DNA of 64,000 bases. It comes from an uncultured Ruminococcus sp. GTDB lineage: Bacteria > Bacillota > Clostridia > Oscillospirales > Acutalibacteraceae. The position numbers and the translations under genes were made by a program. The stretch spans positions 2,665 to 66,664 of the forward strand of contig CACXMR010000003.1 in the NCBI GenBank assembly GCA_902768825.1, in the 5' to 3' direction. Below, piece after piece: positions 1 to 6,985 of the stretch (position 1 is its first letter; each line of letters opens with the position of its first letter). A model generated the notes under the pieces. It was not told where the DNA came from. It did not search any database and was given only the letters and a program-made list of their open reading frames with translations.

Positions 1-254
1 CTGTTGCTACCTTGACTACTTGGTAAGGCTAACAAACCTGTTCAATACGATGTGGTGAAACCACCGGCGAGTACCCGACAGCACCCAACATCAGGATAAG
101 ATAACCTGTGTTATTGAAGATAATCGGTGTAGCGATTATCTTCCGATAAAGGTATAACTATTCTCACCTTATTCCCTTATCGGAGGATAATCAATGATGT
201 AGATACAGCGATAAGGCAAGAAAAAATCGTTTCTTGCCTTAACACTATATGGAG
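1..254. other. Non-coding region with hairpins at window start
   Basis: No open frame of useful length is seen on either strand. The stretch contains a perfect 11-bp inverted repeat at 116-126/133-143 with a 6-nt loop, a small GTGGT/ACCAC hairpin near 52-64, and a further hairpin at 213-240 listed separately. It could be part of a structured RNA cut by the window edge or a non-coding spacer. I looked for signature sequences of RNase P RNA, SRP RNA and tmRNA and did not find them. Confidence 0.4.
213..240 (-). terminator. Possible terminator of the tRNA array
   Basis: A perfect 11-bp inverted repeat (arms 213-223 and 230-240, 6-nt loop) lies 15 bases downstream of tRNA-Lys in the direction of transcription. 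There is no clear T-tract after the stem on either strand; the run of six T lies inside loop and stem. It may therefore be a processing or pausing structure rather than a true intrinsic terminator. Confidence 0.4.
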
Positions 255-327
255 TGACCCATCGGGGATTCGAACCCCGGACACCTTGATTAAAAGTCAA
301 GTGCTCTGCCAACTGAGCTAATGGATC
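255..327 (-). tRNA. tRNA-Lys (anticodon TTT)
   Basis: Read on the minus strand this is a 73-nt cloverleaf with acceptor stem GATCCAT/ATGGGTC, anticodon loop CTTTTAA (anticodon TTT), a GTTCGAATC T-loop and discriminator A. The 3' CCA is not encoded. It is the last gene of a four-tRNA array read from the promoter at 675-703. Confidence 0.95.
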
Positions 328-361
328 GTATTAAAAAATAAATGACTGGGATGGAGGGAAA

Positions 362-436
362 TGGCTGGGATGGCTGGATTTGAACCAGCGATGACGGAGT
401 CAAAGTCCGTTGCCTTAACCGCTAGGCGACACCCCA
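362..436 (-). tRNA. tRNA-Gln (anticodon TTG)
   Basis: Minus-strand cloverleaf with acceptor TGGGGTG/CATCCCA, anticodon loop CTTTGAC (anticodon TTG) and a GTTCAAATC T-loop. The 3' CCA is encoded (362-364), unlike the flanking Lys and Arg genes. The acceptor starting with T is typical of tRNA-Gln. Confidence 0.94.
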
Positions 437-487
437 TTGATAGACTGTAAAATCACGCAGCCAAAAAGACTGCGTGTTTACAAAAAG

Positions 488-565
488 TGGGGTGGGTAAT
501 CGGATTCGAACCGACGATCTCCAGTGCCACAAACTGGCGCTTTAACCAGCTAAGCTATACCCACC
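488..565 (-). tRNA. tRNA-His (anticodon GTG)
   Basis: Minus-strand cloverleaf with anticodon GTG and an encoded 3' CCA (488-490). The extra 5' G at position 565 lies opposite C73, the G-1:C73 identity pair characteristic of tRNA-His. Confidence 0.94.
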
Positions 566-573
566 ATATATAG

Positions 574-647
574 CGCGCCAAAAGGGACTCGAACCCCTGA
601 CCTACTGCTTAGAAGGCAGTTGCTCTATCCAGCTGAGCTATTGGCGC
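574..647 (-). tRNA. tRNA-Arg (anticodon TCT)
   Basis: Minus-strand 74-nt cloverleaf with acceptor GCGCCAA/TTGGCGC, anticodon loop CTTCTAA (anticodon TCT) and discriminator G. CCA is not encoded. It is the first tRNA of the array, about 20 nt downstream of the predicted transcription start. An 88-codon open frame overlapping it is not a gene. Confidence 0.94.
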
Positions 648-674
648 AAGTGGAGCGGGTGATGGGAATCAAAT

Positions 675-703
675 ATATTATCATAATACCGTCGGATTGT
701 CAA
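675..703 (-). promoter_or_regulatory. Sigma-A promoter of the tRNA array
   Basis: On the minus strand a perfect -35 TTGACA (698-703) is followed after 17 bp by TAATAT (675-680). The start point would fall near 668, upstream of tRNA-Arg, so all four tRNAs can be one transcript. Confidence 0.8.
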
Positions 704-857
704 GGGGGTTTTTCAACTTTTAAAAAAAGTTTTTTGATCTGTCAGGGATATGTCTGGTGGCTTGGCACTCTGACAGGGTGGGGAAGGCAGCACAGGAGGA
801 TCAGATGCACCTTAGTTGTCCGGCATTGGCGCATCGACCAGGAAAGTCAAGATATTA

Positions 858-887
858 TTGACAATAATGATGAAAAAAGGCTATAAT
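858..887 (+). promoter_or_regulatory. Sigma-A promoter of the flavin reductase gene
   Basis: TTGACA (858-863) and TATAAT (882-887) are both perfect and separated by 18 bp. The start codon used at 926 lies about 32 nt downstream of the expected start of transcription. Confidence 0.75.
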
Positions 888-925
888 GTCAGTGTATCCA
901 GAATAATACAGTGAGGTGTATATTT

Positions 926-1492
926 ATGAAAAAGAATTTTGGGGCCAAAGCAGCGATTACTCCGCTTCCCGTGCTCATCATTGCTACATATAATGAGGAT
1001 GGATCGGCAGACGCCATGAACGCTGCATGGGGTGGGCAGTGCGGATCAAAGCATATTGCGCTGAATCTCGGGCCGTCTCACGCAACTTCTGAGAATATAC
1101 TCAGAAACAAGGCTTTTACGGTGAGCTTTGCCGACAAGAAGCACCTGGTCGCTTCTGATTATGTGGGTCTTGTATCGGCAAAAACTGAAAAGAACAAGCT
1201 CCAGAAGGCAGGTCTGACTGCTGTTAAGAGCGAATTTGTCAATGCGCCTGTTATTGTTGATTACCCGCTGACCATTGAGTGCATAGCAGTCTCGGCAAAG
1301 GAAGAGATGGGTGAGCTGCGTGTTGTGGGAGAGATAGTCAATCTGAGTGCAGATGAGGCAATTCTTGACGAAGCGGGAAATATTGATATCGGCAAGATCG
1401 AGGCATTAGTTTATGACTCGCCGTCACACGGCTATCGAGTTGTAGGTGAAAGAGTAGGCAATGCTTTCAAGGACGGACTTGCCCTGAAATAA
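926..1492 (+). CDS. Flavin reductase family protein
   Basis: 188 residues. Resembles the flavoredoxin/DIM6-NTAB flavin reductase-like family, which bind FMN and reduce it or use it in electron transfer. The N-terminal part (KAAITPLPVLIIATYNEDGS, then MNAAWGGQCG) and the central SENILRNKAFTVSFA segment match the FMN-binding split-barrel pattern of this family. ATG 926 is chosen because GAGGTG sits 7 nt upstream; a GTG at 911 in the same frame has no ribosome site. It is a single-gene unit with its own consensus promoter. The electron donor and partner are not evident from the neighbours. Confidence 0.85.
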   Translation: MKKNFGAKAAITPLPVLIIATYNEDGSADAMNAAWGGQCGSKHIALNLGPSHATSENILRNKAFTVSFADKKHLVASDYVGLVSAKTEKNKLQKAGLTAVKSEFVNAPVIVDYPLTIECIAVSAKEEMGELRVVGEIVNLSADEAILDEAGNIDIGKIEALVYDSPSHGYRVVGERVGNAFKDGLALK

Positions 1493-1571
1493 TCTGTCAG
1501 AGTGACTTTCAGTGCGAAGTCGGCACCGGCGGCTCGACGGGCGTAATCATACCGAATTTAGCTGATATTCA

Positions 1572-1600
1572 TTGACAAAGATGGAATTAAAATCTATAAT
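1572..1600 (+). promoter_or_regulatory. Sigma-A promoter of the surface-polymer locus
   Basis: Perfect TTGACA (1572-1577), 17-bp spacer, perfect TATAAT (1595-1600). Transcription would start near 1607, just before the first glycosyltransferase gene. This is a strong consensus promoter for a glycopolymer operon. Confidence 0.8.
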
Positions 1601-1633
1601 AATACTGAATAATAATGTATGGGAATGTGGCTG

Positions 1634-2809
1634 ATGACTGTTTCATTGTGTATTATTGCCTATAACGAGGAGGAGGCTCTGGGCGGTCTCCTGCAGCAGG
1701 TGAAGGCCCAGACCTTTCCTAAAAAGAATATCGAGATAGTGCTTGTGGATAGCGGTTCGGAGGATAAGACAAAGGAACTGATGGAGGACTTTGCTTCCCA
1801 AAACGTGCTTTCCTATATGGGAATGCAGGTGCTTGACAATCCCCGCAGGAACCAGGCTGCCGGCTGGAACGTGGCTATCAGCGCTGCTAAGGGTGACATC
1901 ATTATCCGTGTGGACGCTCACGCCGAGATTCCGGAGGACTTTGTCGCTCAGAACGTGGCACTGATTGAGAGCGGGGAAGATGTGTGCGGAGGCGCCAGGC
2001 CCTCAAAGCTTGACTCCCCTACACCTATGAAGGAAATGCTTTTCCTTGCCGAAAGCTCCATGTTTGGCAGCTCTCCGGCATCCTACAGGAGGAAGAGCGG
2101 CGAAAAGAAATACGTTTCCTCGGTGTTTCACGGCGCCTACAGACGTCAGGTGTTTGAAAAGGTCGGCGGCTTTAACGAAGACCTGGGCAGGACTGAGGAC
2201 AATGAGCTTCACTATCGCATCAGGAAGGCGGGCTACAGGATATGTCAGGGCAGTGACGTTTTGTCATATCAGCACGTCAGGGGCAGTCTTTCGTCCATGC
2301 TCTCCCAGAAGTATGGCAACGGCAAGTGGGTGGGGCTCACCATGAGCGTGTGCTATCAGTGCATCTCGTCCTTCCATTTTGTACCGTTTTTCTTCGTATT
2401 GGTGCTGATTTGCTCACTGCTTCTTTTTGTGAGCGCCTTCATCACCGGCAATATGTGGATGGCATATCCCTTTATTTTTATATTTGGCTGTTACCTTTTA
2501 GCGGACCTGATGATGACTGTTGCGGCAGCCGCATCGGCGCCCAAAAAATATGCAAGCTACTTTTTGCTGCCTGTGGTGTTTTTCCTGCTGCACTGCGCAT
2601 ACGGCATAGGCACCCTGGCAGGACTTGTGCAGATACCCTTCTGGAGGCACAGGGTCAAGAAGAAAGCCCGTGAAACAGGTTGGTCCGCAAAGGACGAGAT
2701 AGAAAAAGTAAGACAATGCGTTGTGGATAATTCCCCAAAGGATAATCCCGCAAAGGACGAACCCCAAAAGGATGAATCCCCGCAAAAAACAGAGGAGGTC
2801 CCGGAATGA
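1634..2809 (+). CDS. Family 2 glycosyltransferase, membrane-anchored
   Basis: 391 residues from ATG 1634. The N-terminus is a GT-A fold: SLCIIAYNEEEAL opening, the DSGSEDKT nucleotide-sugar motif, and DAHAEI as the DXD-type metal site. A HGAYRR and RTEDNELHYR segment follows, where ED fits the catalytic base region. Two or three hydrophobic helices (about residues 245-330) then anchor the protein. The C-terminus is an odd Lys/Asp/Pro-rich tail with repeated KD-P-K units. Starts at 1619 and 1625 are in frame; none has a good ribosome site, and 1634 gives the usual family start. It probably adds a sugar to a lipid-linked glycan; the sugar is unknown. Its last codons overlap the ABC permease gene. 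Confidence 0.85.
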   Translation: MTVSLCIIAYNEEEALGGLLQQVKAQTFPKKNIEIVLVDSGSEDKTKELMEDFASQNVLSYMGMQVLDNPRRNQAAGWNVAISAAKGDIIIRVDAHAEIPEDFVAQNVALIESGEDVCGGARPSKLDSPTPMKEMLFLAESSMFGSSPASYRRKSGEKKYVSSVFHGAYRRQVFEKVGGFNEDLGRTEDNELHYRIRKAGYRICQGSDVLSYQHVRGSLSSMLSQKYGNGKWVGLTMSVCYQCISSFHFVPFFFVLVLICSLLLFVSAFITGNMWMAYPFIFIFGCYLLADLMMTVAAAASAPKKYASYFLLPVVFFLLHCAYGIGTLAGLVQIPFWRHRVKKKARETGWSAKDEIEKVRQCVVDNSPKDNPAKDEPQKDESPQKTEEVPE

Positions 2810-3678
2810 ACAGCGGCACGAATATCAGCAGCAGTAAAAAAGGAATCTTCAAAAGGATGTTGGAGGGTATCAAGCAGATCCCCCTTGAGCACAAGAGCTT
2901 TGGCAAACAGATATTTATGCTTGCCAGAAACGACCTTATCAAGACCTATAAGGGTGCGGTGATCGGTCCCTTCTGGGCGGTAATGAAGCCGTTGTTCCAG
3001 CTTTTTGTATATTGGTTTGCCTTTACCGTTGCCATGAACAGAAGCCCTGCCTATGGAGAAATACCGTTTTTTGTTTTTGCCATGGTAGGCTTTTTGCCCT
3101 GGTGCTTTATGAGCGACTGCGTGTCCAGAGGCTCCAAATGTATACGAGATAACCGTCAGTTTGTCAACAAGATATCCTTTCCGGTTTCCACCATACCCAC
3201 CTACACTACGCTGTCAAAGTTTTATGTACATATTTTTCTCTTTGTTCTTGCCTATATCTATCTGCTCTGCGCAGGCTATATGCCCAGCATCTATCAGATA
3301 CAGGTCATCGGCTATTCAGGGCTGATGTTTATGTTTTTCCTTGCCCTCACCTGGTCGCTTGCGCCTATGTGCGCCTTCAGCAAAGACCTGGAGAGCTTCA
3401 TCACCACCATTATGTCCGGTCTGTTCTGGCTGTCCGGCGTGTGCTTTGACTCTTATCACATCAAAAACGACTTTATCCGCAAGATTCTTCTTTTTAACCC
3501 CATGACATATTTCAGCAACGGCTACCGCAAGGCGCTGATATACGATCAGTGGTTCTTTGAGGGCTATTACCGCCCCGAATATGAAAATCTCATCTTTATC
3601 TGTGAGTTTGTGCTCATCATCATCCTTGGAGTATTCAACTATAACCGCCTGAGAAAGCGTCTGCCGGATGTGCTCTGA
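2806..3678 (+). CDS. ABC-2 type polysaccharide export permease (TagG/Wzm-like)
   Basis: 290 residues with about six membrane helices. It has the usual N-terminal amphipathic stretch (FMLARNDLIKTYKGAVIGPFW) and the GPFWAVMKPLFQLFVYWFAF segment typical of TagG, Wzm and KpsM permeases that move lipid-linked teichoic acid or O-antigen across the membrane. The start codon overlaps the upstream stop (ATGA), so the two genes are translationally coupled. Such permeases need an ATPase partner (TagH/Wzt). None is encoded in this locus; the only ABC ATPase of the window is the sugar-importer type at 60.7-61.8 kb. The partner is presumably elsewhere on the chromosome. Confidence 0.88.
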   Translation: MNSGTNISSSKKGIFKRMLEGIKQIPLEHKSFGKQIFMLARNDLIKTYKGAVIGPFWAVMKPLFQLFVYWFAFTVAMNRSPAYGEIPFFVFAMVGFLPWCFMSDCVSRGSKCIRDNRQFVNKISFPVSTIPTYTTLSKFYVHIFLFVLAYIYLLCAGYMPSIYQIQVIGYSGLMFMFFLALTWSLAPMCAFSKDLESFITTIMSGLFWLSGVCFDSYHIKNDFIRKILLFNPMTYFSNGYRKALIYDQWFFEGYYRPEYENLIFICEFVLIIILGVFNYNRLRKRLPDVL

Positions 3679-3689
3679 GGGCTGAGCCT

Positions 3690-4916
3690 ATGAAAGAGAC
3701 TTTTTTCCAGAAGCTCCAGCGTGTAAAGCCTTCGGATGTTTTGCATATTTTTTTGTTTATGCTGGCACTGCTGCCGGCGGGAGTGTGCAGGCTTTTTAGA
3801 AGAAATCTGTGGCTTGTCTGCGATAACAGAAACGAGGCAAGGGATAACGGCTATCGTTTTTTTAAGTATCTTCGTGAGGAGCACCCTGAGCAGGATGTAG
3901 TCTATGCCATCAGCAAGAGATCTCCTGATTATAGCAAGGTCAGGGGGCTTGGCAAGACGGTGTCCTACGGTTCACTGCGGCACTGGGTGCTCTATCTTGC
4001 TGCAAGAATCAACATCAGCTCCCAGAAGGGGGGCAAGCCCAATGCGGCGGTGTGCTATTTTCTTGAGGTAAAGGGCATACTCAAAAACACCAGAGTATTC
4101 CTTCAGCACGGCATAATCAAGGACGATATGGACTGGCTCCACTATGAAAACACCAAAATGCGGATGTTTGTCACGTCTACTGAGAGGGAATACCGCTTTC
4201 TGTGTGAAAAATTCGGCTATCCTGAGGGATATATCGTAAAGACCGGGCTTTGCCGCTTTGACGACCTGCAGAGCTTTACGGTCAGGCCCCGACAGATCCT
4301 GCTGATGCCCACCTGGAGAAGCTGGATCGCCACCCCTACCTCTGCTTCAAAGGAGATAGAGGACGTTTCGGATTTCCGCAAAACAGGCTATTTCAAGGCA
4401 TGGAACAGCTTCCTCAAAAGCCCGGCGCTTGACAGGATGCTGAGGGATAATGACCTGACCCTGATATTCTATCCCCACCGGGATATGCAGAAATATCTCT
4501 CCTGCTTTGAAAAAGGCTCTGACAGGATAGAGCTGGCCTGCTGGCCTGAGAGCGATGTGCAGACGCTCCTGAAGGAATCCGCCTATCTGGTGACGGATTT
4601 TTCCAGCATTGCCATGGACTTTGCATATATGAAAAAACGGCTGATGTACTATCAGTTTGACTATGAGGACTTCCGCAGGGGACAGTATGCGGAAGGATAT
4701 TTTGATTATGAGAGAGACGGCTTCGGCAGGGTGTGCTACACTCTCGACGAGGCTCTCGATGAAATAAAAACGGCTATTGCCCAGGGCTTTGCTGAGCCTG
4801 AGGAATATCTTGCTAGACGGAATGATTTTTTTGACCTTTGTGATGACAAAAACTGCGAGAGGACCTATCTTGCGGTCAGGGAGCTAATGACAAATGGGAA
4901 GAAAAAACGACACTGA
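3690..4916 (+). CDS. CDP-glycerol glycerophosphotransferase family protein (TagB/TagF-like)
   Basis: 408 residues. After an N-terminal hydrophobic segment (about residues 12-30) comes the family core: NRNEARDNGYRFFKYL, FLQHGIIKDDMDWL, the LLMPTWRSW strand, FYPHRDMQKYL, and VTDFSSIAMDFAYMKKRLMYY near the end. HGI and the DFSS segment belong to the conserved active-site region of TagF-type enzymes, which transfer glycerol-phosphate (or a related alditol phosphate) from CDP-glycerol onto a polymer. It sits 11 bp after the permease and overlaps the first Stealth gene by 23 bp. Substrate is inferred from family only. Confidence 0.88.
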   Translation: MKETFFQKLQRVKPSDVLHIFLFMLALLPAGVCRLFRRNLWLVCDNRNEARDNGYRFFKYLREEHPEQDVVYAISKRSPDYSKVRGLGKTVSYGSLRHWVLYLAARINISSQKGGKPNAAVCYFLEVKGILKNTRVFLQHGIIKDDMDWLHYENTKMRMFVTSTEREYRFLCEKFGYPEGYIVKTGLCRFDDLQSFTVRPRQILLMPTWRSWIATPTSASKEIEDVSDFRKTGYFKAWNSFLKSPALDRMLRDNDLTLIFYPHRDMQKYLSCFEKGSDRIELACWPESDVQTLLKESAYLVTDFSSIAMDFAYMKKRLMYYQFDYEDFRRGQYAEGYFDYERDGFGRVCYTLDEALDEIKTAIAQGFAEPEEYLARRNDFFDLCDDKNCERTYLAVRELMTNGKKKRH

Positions 4917-5919
4917 CAACACAAGGATTGATTTTATACTGCCCTGGGTGGACGGCAACGACCCCGAGTGGAGAAGGGAAAAGTCCCGCTATTCCCCTAC
5001 AGACATGGCGAACAGCGACTCAGAGGTGCGCTATCGTGACTGGGACAACCTGCAATATTGGTTCCGGGCGGTGGAAGCCTTTGCTCCCTGGGTCGGCAGG
5101 GTTCACTTTATCACATGGGGGCACCTGCCCGCCTGGCTCAATGTTAATGCACCAAAGCTTCACATTGTCCGGCATGAGGACTATATCCCCAAGGAATATC
5201 TGCCCACATTCAGCTCCCACACCATAGAGCTTAACCTTCACCGCATCAGCGGACTGAGTGAGCATTTCGTCTATTTTAACGATGATATGTTTCTGACAAG
5301 ACCCGTCAGCCCGGAGGATTTCTTCAAAAACGGCAAGCCCCGGGATACCTTCGGCCTCAACTGTATCTTCTTTGGCGAGGACAGTGCCGGACACTTCAAC
5401 GGCTCAGACCTCGAGGTGATTAACACCGAGTTTAAGGGACAGAAAAAGTCCATTATGAAGCGGGACTTCCGTAAGTGGTTCGCCCTCAGAAACGGCAGTT
5501 CCCTGCGGATCAAGACCTTTTTGCTCTCAGCATGGGACTGGTTTCCGGGCTTTCATTACGACCACCTGCCCACTGACCTGTGCAAAGACACCATTGAGGA
5601 GGTCTGGGAGAAATACGGCTCTGTTCTTGACAAGACCTGCCGTGACCGCTTCAGGAGGGAATCCAACGTCAACCAGTGGCTGTTTAAATATTGGCAGCTC
5701 TGCAAAGGGAACTATGAGGTGCGCTCCCATCGCTTTGGCAGAGCCTTCCACATAGACGACAACAATTTCGGAGAGCTGTGCTCTGCCATCAGAAACAAAA
5801 GCTTTAGCATGATATGCGTGAATGATACTCCGGGAACAACGGATTTTGATAGCAAAAAACGACAGGTGCAGGAGGCTTTTGAAGCCATACTGCCGGACAA
5901 GTCGGCATTTGAAGTGTGA
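4894..5919 (+). CDS. Stealth family sugar-phosphate transferase, copy 1
   Basis: 341 residues. All four Stealth conserved regions are visible. CR1 is IDFILPWVDGNDPEW near residue 10. CR2 includes RYRDWDNLQYWFRAVE, TWGHLPAWL, HEDYIP, LPTFSSHTIELNLHRI and YFNDDMF. CR3 covers HLPTDLCKDTIEEVW and SNVNQWLFKYWQ. CR4 is ICVNDTPGTTDFDSKK at the end. Stealth enzymes are relatives of the human GlcNAc-1-phosphotransferase and in bacteria make hexose-1-phosphate-linked capsules. The start lies inside the upstream gene. It is followed by a close paralog; the pair suggests two different phosphodiester linkages or two acceptors in one polymer. Confidence 0.92.
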   Translation: MGRKNDTDNTRIDFILPWVDGNDPEWRREKSRYSPTDMANSDSEVRYRDWDNLQYWFRAVEAFAPWVGRVHFITWGHLPAWLNVNAPKLHIVRHEDYIPKEYLPTFSSHTIELNLHRISGLSEHFVYFNDDMFLTRPVSPEDFFKNGKPRDTFGLNCIFFGEDSAGHFNGSDLEVINTEFKGQKKSIMKRDFRKWFALRNGSSLRIKTFLLSAWDWFPGFHYDHLPTDLCKDTIEEVWEKYGSVLDKTCRDRFRRESNVNQWLFKYWQLCKGNYEVRSHRFGRAFHIDDNNFGELCSAIRNKSFSMICVNDTPGTTDFDSKKRQVQEAFEAILPDKSAFEV

Positions 5920-5944
5920 TTTCCTGTGCAAAGGAGATAAATTG

Positions 5945-6943
5945 ATGGAAAAGATAGATTTTGTGATGATATGGGTAGACGGCGCCGACCCTGCATGGCG
6001 GGCGGAAAAAAACAGATATGATTCCTCGGAGGAAAGAGGAGACAACACTGAGATACGCTATCGGAGCTGGGACAACCTGCAGTATTGGTTCAGGGGCGTA
6101 GAAAAGTTTGCGCCATGGGTCAACCGCATACATTTCGTGACATGGGGACATCTGCCGCCCTGGATGAATACTGACAACCCTAAGCTCAATATCGTCAATC
6201 ATAAGGACTATATCCCGGAAAAGTATCTGCCTACCTTCAATGCCAACACCATAGAGCTTAATCTCCACAGGATAGAGGGTCTGAGCGAGGAGTTTGTCTA
6301 TTTTAACGACGATATGTTTGTCACCGCCCCCGTAAAGCCGGAGGATTTTTTCAGAGATGGCTGTCCCATGGATACCTATGGACTTGACTGCATCTACTTT
6401 GCCAAAAAAAGCGCCGGCTTCTTTAACGGCAACGACATAGAGCTGATCAACACCCACTTTGACAAAAACAAGATATTCAAGTCAAAAGACAGGCGCAAGT
6501 GGTTTAGCTTCAAAAACGGCATGACAAGGGTGGTCAAGACCAGAATGCTCAATGTCTGGCCCTGGTTTCCGGGAATATATTATAACCACCTGCCCACCAA
6601 CTTCCTCAAATCCACCTTTGAAGAGGTCTGGGACAAGGAAGGGGATACCCTTGATCTCACCTGCAGGGATAAATTCAGGACAAAATCAAACTGCAACCAG
6701 TGGCTGATGAAATTCTGGCAGCTTTGCCAGGGTAAGGCCCTTCCGAGAGATAAAAAAATAGGCCGCTGCTTCCACATCAAGGACAACATCTATGACGAGA
6801 TGTTAGAGTCAATCGGCAGCGGGAGGTATAAGTTGATCTGTGTAAACGATACCGTAGGCACAAGGGACTTTGAGCTGCAAAAGCAGCAGGTTATCACGGC
6901 TTTTGACAGGCTGCTGCCGGAAAAGTCATCCTTTGAAAAATGA
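5945..6943 (+). CDS. Stealth family sugar-phosphate transferase, copy 2
   Basis: 332 residues. The architecture is the same as in the preceding gene: IDFVMIWVDGADPAW (CR1), RYRSWDNLQYWFRGVE, TWGHLPPWM, LPTFNANTIELNLHRI and YFNDDMFVTAP (CR2), HLPTNFLKSTFEEVW and SNCNQWLMKFWQ (CR3), and ICVNDTVGTRDFE (CR4). ATG 5945 is preferred because AAGGAG lies 8 nt upstream; the open frame extends further upstream but into the previous gene. Identity with copy 1 is high in the catalytic blocks and low between them, which fits an old tandem duplication with changed specificity. Confidence 0.92.
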   Translation: MEKIDFVMIWVDGADPAWRAEKNRYDSSEERGDNTEIRYRSWDNLQYWFRGVEKFAPWVNRIHFVTWGHLPPWMNTDNPKLNIVNHKDYIPEKYLPTFNANTIELNLHRIEGLSEEFVYFNDDMFVTAPVKPEDFFRDGCPMDTYGLDCIYFAKKSAGFFNGNDIELINTHFDKNKIFKSKDRRKWFSFKNGMTRVVKTRMLNVWPWFPGIYYNHLPTNFLKSTFEEVWDKEGDTLDLTCRDKFRTKSNCNQWLMKFWQLCQGKALPRDKKIGRCFHIKDNIYDEMLESIGSGRYKLICVNDTVGTRDFELQKQQVITAFDRLLPEKSSFEK

Positions 6944-6985
6944 TCTGAGTGAGAATGAGCTTCCATTGCAAGGAGGAGTATTGAT

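Noticed and set aside
1..254. RNase P RNA, SRP RNA or tmRNA fragment
   Set aside because: The hallmark conserved segments of these RNAs were looked for on both strands and not seen.
620..886. 88-codon open frame on the plus strand
   Set aside because: It runs antisense through tRNA-Arg and across the tRNA promoter, has no ribosome site, and its product looks random.
1643..2942. Minus-strand frames antisense to the first glycosyltransferase and permease
   Set aside because: Shadows of well-supported plus-strand genes with clear family motifs.
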